64,000 nt of DNA from Pseudovibrio sp. Tun.PSC04-5.I4 (GCF_900104145.1 NZ_FNLB01000006.1:1571001-1635000), one strand, 5' to 3'; shown: positions 28,801 to 38,315, numbered from the stretch's first letter. Notes: generated from the sequence alone by a model not told the origin. Program-made: numbers and translations.

Positions 28801-29387
28801 CGAATGGATTCCAGCGTATCCCCGAAGAAATCAAGCCGCACAGGCTCTTTCGTCGCTGGTGAGAACAGATCAATGATACCGCCGCGAACTGCGTATTCTC
28901 CGGTCTCACGCACTGTAGGTGTGCGAGCAAAGCCGTTGACCTCAAGCCATTTGATAATCCGGTCAGGATTAATCCGGTTACCGGGCAGGAAAGACAGGAT
29001 TTGGGTAGACGCCCACTCACGAATAGGCAACCGCTGCAATGCTGCATTCACCGTGGTGATGAGCACATACTTCTTCTTCTGCGGCAGGCCCTTAGCAAGT
29101 CGGAGCAGTGTGAGAAGCCGGCGCGCGACAATAGCTCCGTGAGGAGAGACACGGTCATAGGGCAAACAATCCCACGCGGGGAGCTGCAGAACCTCTACAT
29201 CTGGCGCAAAGAAGCCCAGCGCCTCAGTGAGTGCAGCCATTCGCGTTGCATCTCGGGCAACATAAGTCAGCGCAAGCCCGCCCCCCTCTATCTCAGAAAG
29301 GGCCTTTGAAAGCACATAAGCCTCAGCTCCATCAGGAACGGAGGCAAGTGTGATGTTTTCACTGTTCTTGAGCAAACTTTCAAACAC
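25899..29387 (-). CDS. mfd: Transcription-repair coupling factor Mfd
   Basis: 1162 residues, full length. It releases RNA polymerase stalled at lesions and recruits UvrA. The N terminus is UvrB-like (LPAWDCLPYDRVSPHG, RGGIIDLFSP). A CarD-like RNA-polymerase-interaction domain (GDLVVHVEHGIGRFIGL) follows. The RecG-like translocase has Walker A GDVGFGKTEVALRAAF (about residue 640), IDEEQHFGV, LSATPIPRTLQ and VGRSKTRAYA. The C-terminal TRCF domain (PVLIPESYVPDLLLRLELYRRLA) is present. Opposite in direction to recG, with sdhE between. Confidence 0.98.
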   Translation of the reverse strand: MFESLLKNSENITLASVPDGAEAYVLSKALSEIEGGGLALTYVARDATRMAALTEALGFFAPDVEVLQLPAWDCLPYDRVSPHGAIVARRLLTLLRLAKGLPQKKKYVLITTVNAALQRLPIREWASTQILSFLPGNRINPDRIIKWLEVNGFARTPTVRETGEYAVRGGIIDLFSPATKEPVRLDFFGDTLESIRSFDTDSQRTLAQKKGLTLVPMSEIILEPETISRFRRNYVTSFGAAGPEDILYQSISEGRRYAGMEHWLPLFHEKLETLFDYIGDVPVILDANTDEMVKERLEQVEEHFGARRDGLNSKALSTGVPYKPIPAVSLYLLGNEFGASIADRASAQMSPFAQPPGTGKTCLDLGGRQGRNFAAERAAGDVNIFDALSKHVGEMAKDGKRVVLSCWSEGSRERLTQVLADHGLDRTGYAGNESELSKVPAGLTTLILLGLEHGFEIDNLAFIGEQDILGDRLIRQRRRKSKGANILTEASALSPGDLVVHVEHGIGRFIGLKTIEAVGSPHDCLELRYTGSDKLYLPVENIELLTRYGSEDQEVQLDKLGGGAWQARKAKMKKQILEIADGLIKIAAERALRTAPTITAPEGAYDEFSALFVYDETDDQMSAIEAVFDDMASGRPMDRLICGDVGFGKTEVALRAAFLAAMSGRQVALVVPTTLLARQHYRTFADRFNGLPIEVRQASRLVPSKQLSETKKGIKEGTVDIVIGTHALLGKAIGFRDLGLLIIDEEQHFGVKHKERLKELKSDIHVLTLSATPIPRTLQLALTGVRELSLIATPPVDRLAIRSFISPFDPMVIRESLLREHYRGGQSFYVCPRVSDLAEVRAFLEDNVPEVKVVSAHGQMPAGELDDIMNAFYEGKFDVLLATTIVESGLDIPNANTLIVHRSDMFGLAQLYQIRGRVGRSKTRAYALFTVPANKTLTVTAERRLKVLQSLEKLGAGFQLASHDLDIRGAGNILGEEQSGHIKEVGFELYQQMLEEAVAQLKSGGEDFAEEQWSPQISVGTPVLIPESYVPDLLLRLELYRRLADLTDIEDIDGFGAELIDRFGALPEEVQHLLKIVFIKGLCRKANVEKIDAGPKGIVITFRNGEFSNPAGLVSYIAEQSFLAKIRPDQKVVLTRDWPTPDARLKGAAAVLIKLSRLVISE

Positions 29388-29477
29388 GAGAAGGGCAACC
29401 TTATTGCTTTTAAAAAAATCAGGCAGTCAGAACACGAGGCCGGATACCGGAAACCCAACCCCTTTGCAGAAGGCAGA

Positions 29478-29783
29478 TTAATCCTCTGTCTTCGCCTTGT
29501 AGTAATCTAGGATTTTGCGGAACAGACCTGTATTGGCCTCATCCGGCACTGGCTTGGTGCCAATAAACCACGAGAACAAATCCTGATCATGATGTTGCAA
29601 GAACACTTCCAACTCCTCCAGCTCGCTGTCGTTCATAGCCGCAACATGCTTTTCAACATAACCACCGAGCATGATATCCATTTCTTTCATACCCCGGTGG
29701 TGGCACCGGAAAATTATCCGCTTACGGCGATCGTCAAGCTGTACGTTCCCGTTTTGATCTTCTTTCTGCACGCTATGATCCAT
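29478..29783 (-). CDS. sdhE: Succinate dehydrogenase FAD assembly factor SdhE
   Basis: 101 residues. The diagnostic RRKRIIFRCHHRGMKEMDIMLGGYV (RGxxE motif) and the ...DLFSWFIGTKPVPDE segment identify the SdhE/SDH5 family, which helps attach FAD covalently to SdhA. I choose the ATG at 29783 because AAGGA stands 6 nt ahead; an ATG two codons upstream abuts the Shine-Dalgarno. It lies between mfd and recG, as in other alphaproteobacteria. Confidence 0.93.
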   Translation of the reverse strand: MDHSVQKEDQNGNVQLDDRRKRIIFRCHHRGMKEMDIMLGGYVEKHVAAMNDSELEELEVFLQHHDQDLFSWFIGTKPVPDEANTGLFRKILDYYKAKTED

Positions 29784-29965
29784 AGTCATTCCTTTGCAAG
29801 GCCTCCGCACCCTACCTGGATAAATCTATCAGTTAGAGAGGGCAAAATCGTTTCGCCTGTATACAACCCTTGTTTTCATCTGTCAGTGTTTTCTTAAGGG
29901 CGTTGCACAAATCACAGGAACATGGCACAGATCGATAAAGTTGTTCCCGTTATGGTCTAAATGGT

Positions 29966-32068
29966 ATGCGCCCCACCCGTCTTGATCCCCTTTTTGCCTC
30001 AGTTACCAAGCTGCCCGGCATCGGTCCCAAAATCGCAAAGACTATAACAAACCTGCTTGTCGGCAGCCCGGATCGGGAAGCCCGCATTTCAGATCTGCTG
30101 TTTCATGTTCCCGTCAATGTCATTGATCGGCGCCTGCGTCCGGGAGTATCTGGATCACCTGAGGGGGAAATCGTCACCCTCCTCCTGCATATTGATCAGC
30201 ACAGAGAGCCACACCGCGACAGCAGAGCGCCTTACAAAGTTCAGGCACACGACGAAACCGGCAGCATAGAACTGGTCTTCTTCCATGCCCGTGGCGACTT
30301 CCTGCACCGCACTCTGCCAGAGGGAGAAATACGTCTCGTCTCCGGCAAGGTGGAATGGTTCAATGACCGCGCACAGATGGTTCATCCCGACCACATGGTC
30401 TCAGAGGAAGAAGCCGAATCCCTGCCGCTGGTAGAACCCGTCTACCCAATGACAGCAGGCCTTGCTTCCAAAACCTTGCAACGCGCCATGGGAACAGCCT
30501 TAGAGTTTCTGCCGCAAATGCCGGAATGGCAAAACGCAGCCTTTGTAGAGCAGCAAGGCTATCCGCCATTTGATGTCGCACTGCGCTCCATCCATAAACC
30601 CGAGGATGCTACAGACCTCGCTCCCCAGAGCAAATCCAGAGCACGCCTTGCCTATGATGAGTTTCTCGCCAATCAGTTGGCGCTCGCCCTGGTCCGCAAC
30701 TCCCTACGCCATATGGGCGGTCAGGCCCGTAAAGGCGATGGCTCTATACGCCGTAAGATACTGTCAGCGCTGCCATTTGAGCTAACACCCGGGCAAGAAA
30801 TTGCTCTCAAAGAAATCTTCGAGGACCTTGAAGACCCAACAAGAATGCTCCGCCTGTTACAAGGCGATGTAGGGTCCGGTAAAACAATCGTCGGCCTGCT
30901 TGCGATGGCCGCAGTCATTGAGACGGGCAGCCAAGCTGCCATGATGGCCCCAACGGATATCCTTGCCCGTCAGCACTACGCCTCCATGAAGCCGCTGTGT
31001 GATGCCGCAGGCATTCGTATTGCAGCCCTGTCTGGAAAAGACACCGCCAAAACCAAACGAGAAACAGGTGAAGCTCTGGAAGCTGGCGAAATCGATCTGA
31101 TCGTCGGCACACACGCTCTTTTCCAATCAACAGTCAATTTCAAAGACCTCGGCATTACCATCGTCGACGAACAGCACCGCTTTGGCGTTCACCAGCGCTT
31201 GGCACTCTCCGCCAAGGGCTCGCATGTAGACGTGCTGGTGATGACCGCAACTCCGATCCCGCGCACACTGGTCCTCTCCTACTTCGGCGACATGGATGTC
31301 TCCCGCCTTACCGACAAACCCAAAGGGCGACAGGAAATCAAAACGGTTTCCATCTCCCTTGACCGGATCGGCGAGGTTGTAGAACGCCTCAAAGCCATGA
31401 TCGCTGAGGGCCAGAAGATCTACTGGGTTTGCCCTCTGGTGGAGGAATCCGAGAAAATCGATCTGGCTGCAGCGGAGGAACGGTTCGCAGAACTTCAACA
31501 CATTTTTGGCTCTGCTGTCGCTCTCGTTCATGGTCGCCAAAAAGCTGATGAAAAACAAGCCGCTATGGACGCCTTCAAAAACGGCGATGCTCGCGTTCTG
31601 GTCGCCACCACCGTGATTGAGGTTGGGGTAGACGTGCCCGATGCAACAATCATCGTGATCGAGCACGCAGAGCGTTTCGGCCTTGCACAGCTTCACCAGC
31701 TCAGAGGACGTGTTGGTCGTAGCAACCTCGCCTCCTCCTGTCTGCTCCTCTTCAAATCACCACTAAATGAAACCGCAGCCTCACGCCTCAACATCCTACG
31801 TCAGACCAACGATGGGTTCCTGATTGCAGAGGAGGATTTGCGATTGCGCGGCGAAGGTGAGCTTTTGGGAACGCGTCAATCAGGTATGCCGGGGTTCAGG
31901 TTAGCATCCCTTGAGGACCATGCAGACCTTATGGAGATCGCACGAGATGATGCAAAGCTGATTATGGCGACGGATCCTGAGCTGGAAACAAAAAGAGGCG
32001 ACGCTTTGCGCCACCTGCTTTATTTATTCGCCAGAGATGAAGCCATTAAGCTGCTCAGAGCCGGATAA
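29966..32068 (+). CDS. recG: ATP-dependent DNA helicase RecG
   Basis: 700 residues. The wedge/OB domain is N-terminal (ITNLLVGSPDREARISDLLFHVP). The SF2 motor has Walker A GDVGSGKTIVGLLAM (about residue 301), TIVDEQHRFGVHQR (about 401), VMTATPIPRTL, and VIEVGVDVPDATIIVIEHAERFGLAQLHQLRGRVGR. It reverses stalled replication forks and processes Holliday junctions. The Shine-Dalgarno before the ATG is weak. Its stop lies 2 bp from the stop of the convergent DUF502 gene. Confidence 0.97.
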   Translation: MRPTRLDPLFASVTKLPGIGPKIAKTITNLLVGSPDREARISDLLFHVPVNVIDRRLRPGVSGSPEGEIVTLLLHIDQHREPHRDSRAPYKVQAHDETGSIELVFFHARGDFLHRTLPEGEIRLVSGKVEWFNDRAQMVHPDHMVSEEEAESLPLVEPVYPMTAGLASKTLQRAMGTALEFLPQMPEWQNAAFVEQQGYPPFDVALRSIHKPEDATDLAPQSKSRARLAYDEFLANQLALALVRNSLRHMGGQARKGDGSIRRKILSALPFELTPGQEIALKEIFEDLEDPTRMLRLLQGDVGSGKTIVGLLAMAAVIETGSQAAMMAPTDILARQHYASMKPLCDAAGIRIAALSGKDTAKTKRETGEALEAGEIDLIVGTHALFQSTVNFKDLGITIVDEQHRFGVHQRLALSAKGSHVDVLVMTATPIPRTLVLSYFGDMDVSRLTDKPKGRQEIKTVSISLDRIGEVVERLKAMIAEGQKIYWVCPLVEESEKIDLAAAEERFAELQHIFGSAVALVHGRQKADEKQAAMDAFKNGDARVLVATTVIEVGVDVPDATIIVIEHAERFGLAQLHQLRGRVGRSNLASSCLLLFKSPLNETAASRLNILRQTNDGFLIAEEDLRLRGEGELLGTRQSGMPGFRLASLEDHADLMEIARDDAKLIMATDPELETKRGDALRHLLYLFARDEAIKLLRAG

Positions 32069-32070
32069 CT

Positions 32071-32823
32071 CTATTCCGCAGCAACCGTCTCTGATCCATC
32101 GCCTTCATTGCGCTTGGATTTTTTGCGTTGATGCTTCTCAACCGCCTTTTTATCCTCACCCGTAAGCAGCTTTGGATACTCAGGACTAACAAGACCAGCA
32201 GAGATAACAAGCTTTGCTGCATCTTCAACACTCATAGAGAGCTCGATGATGTCTTCGCGCGGCACAAACAGCAAAAACCCGGAGGTCGGGTTTGGCGTTG
32301 TCGGCAGAAAAACAGAAACAGTACTCGCTCGGTCTTGCAGCTGGGCGGCAACTTCGCCTTTTGTGTCCGTTGCCAGAAACACAATCGCCCAAAGGCCTTT
32401 GCGTGGATATTCAACAAGACCCGCTTTGGTAAAGTTTCGGCCTTTTTCATTCAGCACAGTTTCAAAGATCTGCTTCAACGCAGAATAAAGGTTCCGCACC
32501 AAAGGCATACGGCCAAGGATAGCTTCACCAACTCCAATGAATGAGCGACCTGCAATGTTGGCTGTCAGAAATCCGATAACGGTTATAGCGACAAGTGCCG
32601 CGAACAAACCAAAGCCCGGCACTTGGATAGGCAAATAAGTATCAGGATTATAAACGTTTGGCAGAAAAGGCTTTACCCAGCCATCAATCAACTGGATCAA
32701 GGACCAGCTGAGATAAAGGGTAATACCAACAGGTCCGGTGATAACCAGCCCGGTAAAGAAATAATTCCGCAGCCGCGTCATGAAGCCTACGCGCTTTGGC
32801 TTTTTATCCCCATCAGATCCCAT
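32071..32823 (-). CDS. DUF502 family membrane protein
   Basis: 250 residues. Two membrane segments (NYFFTGLVITGPVGITLYLSWSLI and FGLFAALVAITVIGFLTANIAG) are followed by a soluble part with RMPLVRNLYSALKQIFETV and VFLPTTPNPTSGFLLFVP, typical of DUF502, an uncharacterised inner-membrane family. The C-terminal 30 residues are very charged (EKHQRKKSKRNEGDG). In related genomes it also sits next to recG and glmS. No biochemical role can be assigned. Confidence 0.9.
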   Translation of the reverse strand: MGSDGDKKPKRVGFMTRLRNYFFTGLVITGPVGITLYLSWSLIQLIDGWVKPFLPNVYNPDTYLPIQVPGFGLFAALVAITVIGFLTANIAGRSFIGVGEAILGRMPLVRNLYSALKQIFETVLNEKGRNFTKAGLVEYPRKGLWAIVFLATDTKGEVAAQLQDRASTVSVFLPTTPNPTSGFLLFVPREDIIELSMSVEDAAKLVISAGLVSPEYPKLLTGEDKKAVEKHQRKKSKRNEGDGSETVAAE

Positions 32824-33086
32824 AGGCCAATCTTTCTTTATGTGGGAACCATCCGCAGTGTAGTTGCGAAGACACGCAGATATACCCGTGCTTCTTTACG
32901 AACTAGTGTATTTTGAAGGTTTTGCAAGTTCCCCTTGAAAAAGAGGTGACAGCACACACCTATTGAGGTGGATATATAAGTGATCTCACCTTTTTCAAGA
33001 CGACCACCAGCCGAAACCACGCTATTGCCAGCACCAACCAACACGGCGTATAAGGCAAATGACGCTTTCCAAAAGTGGAGCAACCA

Positions 33087-33458
33087 GTGAAAAAGCTACT
33101 CTATCTCATGCTTGGCTTAACCCTTGTAGCCACAGGAATCGTGGGCATATTTCTACCGCTGCTCCCAACAACGATTTTCTTCATTCTCGCTGCAGGCTGT
33201 TTTGCAAAATCGAACCCTAGACTCGAAAACTGGATCTTAACGCACCCAAAGATAGGGCCAAGTGTCATCCAGTGGCAACAGCACAAAGTCATCCCGTTGA
33301 GGGCAAAATTCTTCGCCTTCACTGGCATCACATTTGGCTATCTGATGTTCCTGCGGATATCGCACCCAACGCTACTGTTGGCTATTGCTGTTGCACTCAT
33401 GATGTCAGCTATTGCACTGTATGTTGGCAGCAGACCCTCCAAACCCATTGAATCTTAA
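33087..33458 (+). CDS. DUF454 (YbaN-like) membrane protein
   Basis: 123 residues from a GTG at 33087 (GGAG 7 nt upstream); another GTG four codons earlier overlaps that Shine-Dalgarno. The sequence LTLVATGIVGIFLPLLPTTIFFILAAGCFAKSNPRLENWIL is the hallmark of the YbaN/DUF454 family. HPKIGPSVIQWQQHKVIPLRAK and two more hydrophobic helices follow. Inner-membrane protein of unknown function, transcribed between the divergent DUF502 gene and convergent glmS. Confidence 0.88.
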   Translation: MKKLLYLMLGLTLVATGIVGIFLPLLPTTIFFILAAGCFAKSNPRLENWILTHPKIGPSVIQWQQHKVIPLRAKFFAFTGITFGYLMFLRISHPTLLLAIAVALMMSAIALYVGSRPSKPIES

Positions 33459-33549
33459 ACGACTTTAGTCATCACCCCCGATTGAACGGCACAGCGAATT
33501 GACTGGGTGCTAAACTGCCATAAATAATGAGATCTTGCACATCAGACCC

Positions 33550-33581
33550 AAAAAAACGCGGGACCATTACAGCCCCGCGCT
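33550..33581 (-). terminator. Rho-independent terminator of glmS
   Basis: On the minus strand CGCGGG and CCCGCG pair around an 11-nt loop, followed by seven Ts. It lies about 40 bp past the glmS stop. Confidence 0.85.
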
Positions 33582-33622
33582 TCTAAACGGATTATTCAAC
33601 ACCTGAAGGCATTGCAATCATA

Positions 33623-35449
33623 TCATTCTACCGTGACGGATTTTGCAAGGTTACGTGGCTGATCAACATCCGTGCCCATAAACACCGCGGTATGATAGGA
33701 CAGCAACTGCAGCGGCAGCGCATAAATCATTGGTGCTACAATTTCTGGCAGGTCTGGCAAAATGATCAACTGGTCTGCAGCAACACCCGCAGCCGCAGCT
33801 CCTTTTTCATCCGTAAACAGCGCAATCTCACCACCACGTGCAGCAACTTCTTGCATGTTGGAGACGGTCTTCTCATAAACGCCGTCAAACGGAGCAACCA
33901 CGAGCACCGGCATATTCTCGTCAATCAACGCGATTGGTCCGTGCTTCAGTTCGCCAGCGGCATAACCCTCCGCATGGATGTAAGACAGCTCCTTAAGCTT
34001 CAGAGCGCCTTCAAGAGCCAACGGATAACTGGTTCCACGACCGAGGAACAGGGCATGGTGTTTTTTGGACATCCACGGTGCCAGCTTCTCAATTTCCGGT
34101 TCAAGCTTTAGCGCTTGCATTGCATTTGCCGGAAGTTCCGAAAGCGCAGCAACCAGTTCTTTTTCCTGTGCTTCATCCAGATTTCCACGTTGACGACCCG
34201 CCAAAACAGCAAGGCTGGCCAGCACGGCAAGCTGACACGTAAAGGCTTTGGTAGACGCAACGCCGATTTCAGGGCCTGCAAAAATCGGGAACACCATGTC
34301 AGATTCACGAGCAATGGTGCTTTCAGGCACATTCACCACAGCGCCGATGGTCATGCCCTGATCTTTACAGTAGCGCAAGGAGGCTAGCGTATCAGCGGTT
34401 TCACCAGACTGTGAGATAAACAGCGCCAGATCACCTTCTGCCAATGGCATTTCGCGGTAACGGAATTCGGAGGCGATATCGATATCAACAGGAAGGCGAG
34501 CATACTTCTCGAACCAGTATTTCGCCGTCAAACCAGCGTAAAACGCGGTCCCACAGGCTGAAATGACCAAGCGGTTGATCTTGGAGAAGTCAAAATCATT
34601 ATCGTTCGGCAGTGCAACTTTGCCCTCGGAGAATTTTAGGTACTGAGAAATCGCATGACCCAACACTTCTGGTTGCTCATGAATTTCTTTGGCCATGAAG
34701 TGACGGTAATTGCCCTTGTCCATCATGGTAGCGCTCACGCTGGAGGTCTGAACCAGTCGTGTAACAGCGCTACCATCTTCATCAAAGATAGCTGCGCCAG
34801 CGCGGGTCAACACAACGCAGTCACCTTCTTCAAGGTAGCTGATGCGGTCTGTAAAGGGAGAAAGCGCAATAGCATCTGAGCCAAGGTACATTTCGCCTTC
34901 GCCATACCCAACAGCAAGAGGAGAACCACGACGCGCACCAATCATCAAATCATCATGATCAGCAAACAGGATCGCCAGAGCAAACGCGCCCTTCAGTTTC
35001 AAGAGCACAGCTTCAACAGCTTCTTTAGGAGCCTTGCCAGCTTTAACTTCTAAAGAGATCAGATGGGCAACCACTTCCGTATCTGTCTCTGTCGAAAGTT
35101 TCACCCCTGCTGCACGGATAACCTCGCGCAATTCGAGGAAGTTCTCGATAATACCGTTATGAACCACCATGACGCCATCAGAAGCGTGTGGATGTGCATT
35201 TTCGACAGTTGGCGCACCATGTGTTGCCCAACGCGTATGCCCAATTCCGCTGTTTCCTAACAGAGGGTTAGCCGCTAAATGAGCCTCAAGGTCACGCAAC
35301 TTGCCTTTCGCGCGACGACGAACCAGCTCTCCGTTTTGAACTGTTGCAATACCGGCAGAGTCATATCCACGATACTCAAGCCGTTTCATCGCATCTACCA
35401 GCAAAGGTGCAACAGGTGTTTGCCCTAAAATACCGACAATACCGCACAT
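33623..35449 (-). CDS. glmS: Glucosamine-6-phosphate synthase GlmS
   Basis: 608 residues from the ATG giving MCGIVGILGQTP, where C2 (N-terminal after Met removal) is the glutaminase nucleophile; the longer open frame would bury this Cys. The glutaminase domain (GHTRWATHG, HNGIIENF) precedes two SIS isomerase domains (VISACGTAFYAG, ISQSGETADTLAS, LGRGTSYPLALEGALKLKE). It makes GlcN-6-P for peptidoglycan and LPS. It lies 170 bp downstream of glmU, so the two are probably coexpressed. Confidence 0.97.
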   Translation of the reverse strand: MCGIVGILGQTPVAPLLVDAMKRLEYRGYDSAGIATVQNGELVRRRAKGKLRDLEAHLAANPLLGNSGIGHTRWATHGAPTVENAHPHASDGVMVVHNGIIENFLELREVIRAAGVKLSTETDTEVVAHLISLEVKAGKAPKEAVEAVLLKLKGAFALAILFADHDDLMIGARRGSPLAVGYGEGEMYLGSDAIALSPFTDRISYLEEGDCVVLTRAGAAIFDEDGSAVTRLVQTSSVSATMMDKGNYRHFMAKEIHEQPEVLGHAISQYLKFSEGKVALPNDNDFDFSKINRLVISACGTAFYAGLTAKYWFEKYARLPVDIDIASEFRYREMPLAEGDLALFISQSGETADTLASLRYCKDQGMTIGAVVNVPESTIARESDMVFPIFAGPEIGVASTKAFTCQLAVLASLAVLAGRQRGNLDEAQEKELVAALSELPANAMQALKLEPEIEKLAPWMSKKHHALFLGRGTSYPLALEGALKLKELSYIHAEGYAAGELKHGPIALIDENMPVLVVAPFDGVYEKTVSNMQEVAARGGEIALFTDEKGAAAAGVAADQLIILPDLPEIVAPMIYALPLQLLSYHTAVFMGTDVDQPRNLAKSVTVE

Positions 35450-35619
35450 AAGAAGTCTCCTTGAATCCCACCTCGCAACTGATGCGAGTATCAACTTTAG
35501 GCCAAGTCTTTAACCCGTTGCCCACACACGAGGAAATCAATCCGTGTTTCGTTTCATTTCAGCTTGAGGAAAATTGCGAATACACACCACTGAACCCCAT
35601 CAGTATGAAATAATATTGC

Positions 35620-36978
35620 TTAGCTTTTTCTTGCGGCCTTTGCAGCGGCAAGCGTTTGACGCATTTTCGTGGCGCGGTTTTCTTTCACAACCTGCTTGCT
35701 TCGCCCAATCACCAGAGCATTCTCGGGGATATCAGAGGTCACAACAGAACCAGCAGCAACGAAGGCACCGTCACCAAGTTTCAGCGGTGCCACCAGCACG
35801 CTATTTGATCCGATAAAGCTCCCAGCACCAATGTCAGTATGATGCTTCATGTAACCATCGTAGTTACAGGTAATCGTCCCTGCGCCCACGTTGGATTTAG
35901 CACCAACACGCGCATCACCAATGTAAGACAAGTGATTGACTTTGGCACCAGCCTCAATCTGAGCATTTTTGATCTCAACAAAGTTACCGATGTGAGCGCC
36001 TTCACCAATCTTTGCACCGGGACGCAAACGTGCATAAGGACCGACCGTCGCATCAACGCAGACACTTGCGCTTTCAAGATGCGAGAAGGCTCGAATTCGA
36101 GCGCCACTGGCAATATGAACGCCGGGACCAAACACGACATTGGGCTCAACATAAACGTCCGGCTCCAGAACAGTATCATGTGAGAAATAAACGGTCTCCG
36201 GTGCCACAAGCGTAACACCGCTTTCCATAGCAGCGTCACGGCGGCGGGTCTGGAACACAGCCTCACAAGCAGAAAGCTGCTTGCGATTGTTAATGCCCTG
36301 AACCTCTTCCTCACTCGCAGTTTCAGCAACCACACGCAGGCCTTTCGCATGTGCAACTTCAACAGCATCAGTCAGATAATACTCGTTATTTGCATTCTCA
36401 TTCTTGATGGCATTTACGAGGTCTTTTAAGGCCGAACCTTTGAACGCCATGATACCGGCGTTACATAAGGTGACTCTGCGCTCATCACTGGTTGCATCCT
36501 TTTCTTCACGGATAGCAACAAGTTCGCCGCCCTCTTCCAAAAGCCGACCGTAGCCGAATGGATTTTCAGTTTGAAAGCCAAGAACAACGACATCAGCGCC
36601 TTGCGAAAGGCGTTCACGAAGGCGGTTCAGGGTATCACAGGTAACAAGTGGCGTATCCCCAAACAGAACCAACACATGATCCGGCGCGGCCTTATATACA
36701 TCTTCAGCGGCTTTCACCGCATGTGCTGTACCCAATCGTTCCATCTGTGTGTGGCATGTCGCACTGGGAGCTTGCTGAGCCACATGAGCTTCAAGCTTTG
36801 GCATATCCGGCCCAACCACGACAGCAACCTGTGTTGCTCCGGCCTCAGCCACAGAATTGAGAACATGCCCGACAAGAGGTAACCCACCAATTTCATGCAG
36901 CACTTTTGGCAAGGGCGAGCGCATCCGCGTCCCTAAGCCAGCAGCCAGAACAATTGCCAAACAAGTACGATCGGACAT
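35620..36978 (-). CDS. glmU: Bifunctional GlmU (GlcN-1-P acetyltransferase / UDP-GlcNAc pyrophosphorylase)
   Basis: 452 residues from the ATG at 36978 (AAGGGG upstream). The N-terminal uridylyltransferase has LAIVLAAGLGTRMRSPLPKVLHEIG, and VLVLFGDTPLV for metal and UTP binding. The C-terminal left-handed beta-helix acetyltransferase has hexapeptide repeats (IGEGAHIGNFVEIKNA, HLSYIGDARVGAKSNVGAGTITCNYDG). It makes UDP-GlcNAc from GlcN-1-P, downstream of GlmS. Both catalytic halves appear complete. Confidence 0.97.
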   Translation of the reverse strand: MSDRTCLAIVLAAGLGTRMRSPLPKVLHEIGGLPLVGHVLNSVAEAGATQVAVVVGPDMPKLEAHVAQQAPSATCHTQMERLGTAHAVKAAEDVYKAAPDHVLVLFGDTPLVTCDTLNRLRERLSQGADVVVLGFQTENPFGYGRLLEEGGELVAIREEKDATSDERRVTLCNAGIMAFKGSALKDLVNAIKNENANNEYYLTDAVEVAHAKGLRVVAETASEEEVQGINNRKQLSACEAVFQTRRRDAAMESGVTLVAPETVYFSHDTVLEPDVYVEPNVVFGPGVHIASGARIRAFSHLESASVCVDATVGPYARLRPGAKIGEGAHIGNFVEIKNAQIEAGAKVNHLSYIGDARVGAKSNVGAGTITCNYDGYMKHHTDIGAGSFIGSNSVLVAPLKLGDGAFVAAGSVVTSDIPENALVIGRSKQVVKENRATKMRQTLAAAKAARKS

Positions 36979-37201
36979 ACAAACCCCTTGGGAAATTCCA
37001 AATAAATGAACAGACTGCAAATTGCACGAGTGCTATGTCATTTCAAAGGTGAACCATCTGCTTTCACCAAGAAATTCACCTTAGCCATCACAAGTGGAAA
37101 TTTGAGGCCATTACATCTTTTTGGATTACATTTGTAGTTTGTTAACCATAAAAACTCCAAACTAGCTCAGATAATTATGGTTAGATTCGAATTTAGGGCG
37201 G

Positions 37202-38215
37202 ATGGAAGCTTTGAGACTTCCTCACAAAATCAAAGAGTTAAGACAAGAGCCCAAAGCGCTACGTGAACGCGTTGCAGTTTTTGCATGGGCGATTTCTGCG
37301 CTTTCGTTTGTTGCTCTGGCCGCTTCTGCTATGCAAATGCCCAGTAATTTTGCAGCCCAGCCCTCGTATTTACCCCAATCAACACAGTTATTACCCACCT
37401 TTGGACCAGTAACCACAACGGCATCAATTACCTCGCAAAATACCCAAGGCGCTTTCCAAATTTATCCGGGAACATCAGGCGCAGCCGAATCAAAATCAGG
37501 GCAACAAACCAAGCAAGAGCTGCAAGTATTACGTAAGGAAGTGGTATCCCTACGCAGAACAATGCTCCGACTGACGGAACAGAACCGCCGCTTGTCTGAT
37601 AAAATGGATGGTTTCGAGGTTACGCCAACCCCAGTCTCCACAAATGAGAAACCCGTAAGTAAGCCCGCGGTTGAGAGAGTGAACGTTAAACCATTTCAAA
37701 AAACTGTCACGCCAATCGAAACACTCCCAGCTCCTGAAGTAGCAAACCTACCCAAGCTGGAGGCACCTCTACCCGATGTCTCTCTGGCAGAGCTTTCAAA
37801 GATGCAACGTCAGGACGACGCAAAAGCGACCCTTCTTCCCAACGGAAAAACTCCACAAACCGTTGCATCCATCCCGCAAAGCCCAGCCTCTGTAGTATTG
37901 CCCGACTTTGACAGAACACCTGCAGCGGGAAAGCTCTCTCAGTCCGGATCTGGCCGTATTCTACGCACTTCATTTGCGGTTGATTTGGGCGAATATGGCA
38001 GTGTAAATGAGCTTGAGAACAACTGGAAAACCTTACAGCAGAAGAACCCGTCACTGCTCGGCGAGCTCTCCAGACAAATTTCCTCGCTGTCAGAAGAAGG
38101 CGATGAGCTTTACCAGCTAACAGCCGGTCCATTTTACAACGCTGCAGACACCGCTGTGGTCTGCGCAAGACTGGCACGAGAAAAAGTCAATTGCTCCCCT
38201 ACCGTTTTCCAATAG
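37202..38215 (+). CDS. Membrane-anchored coiled-coil protein with SPOR-like C terminus
   Basis: 337 residues. A basic cytosolic head of about 25 residues leads into one membrane helix (VFAWAISALSFVALAASAMQM). A periplasmic coiled coil (QELQVLRKEVVSLRRTMLRLTEQNRRLSDKMDG) is followed by a Pro/Lys-rich linker and a C-terminal domain of about 75 residues. That domain (AVDLGEYGSVNELENNWKTLQQ ... YQLTAGPFYNAADTAVVCARLAREKVNCSP) fits the SPOR fold in length and pattern. SPOR domains bind denuded peptidoglycan at division sites, so a septal cell-wall role is inferred. It is transcribed away from glmU. Confidence 0.78.
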   Translation: MEALRLPHKIKELRQEPKALRERVAVFAWAISALSFVALAASAMQMPSNFAAQPSYLPQSTQLLPTFGPVTTTASITSQNTQGAFQIYPGTSGAAESKSGQQTKQELQVLRKEVVSLRRTMLRLTEQNRRLSDKMDGFEVTPTPVSTNEKPVSKPAVERVNVKPFQKTVTPIETLPAPEVANLPKLEAPLPDVSLAELSKMQRQDDAKATLLPNGKTPQTVASIPQSPASVVLPDFDRTPAAGKLSQSGSGRILRTSFAVDLGEYGSVNELENNWKTLQQKNPSLLGELSRQISSLSEEGDELYQLTAGPFYNAADTAVVCARLAREKVNCSPTVFQ

Positions 38216-38315
38216 GTTGAAGGCAACTTTTTACGCCTGACACGAGGCTGCTCTACCTCACACGCTGTGATCGGGAGAGCCCATTGCGTTCTGGCCACAA
38301 CGGAATACAAATCGC

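Noticed and set aside
35450..35619. glmS-type ribozyme/riboswitch ahead of glmS
   Set aside because: The gap is short, I see no conserved ribozyme core, and this element is characteristic of Gram-positive bacteria.
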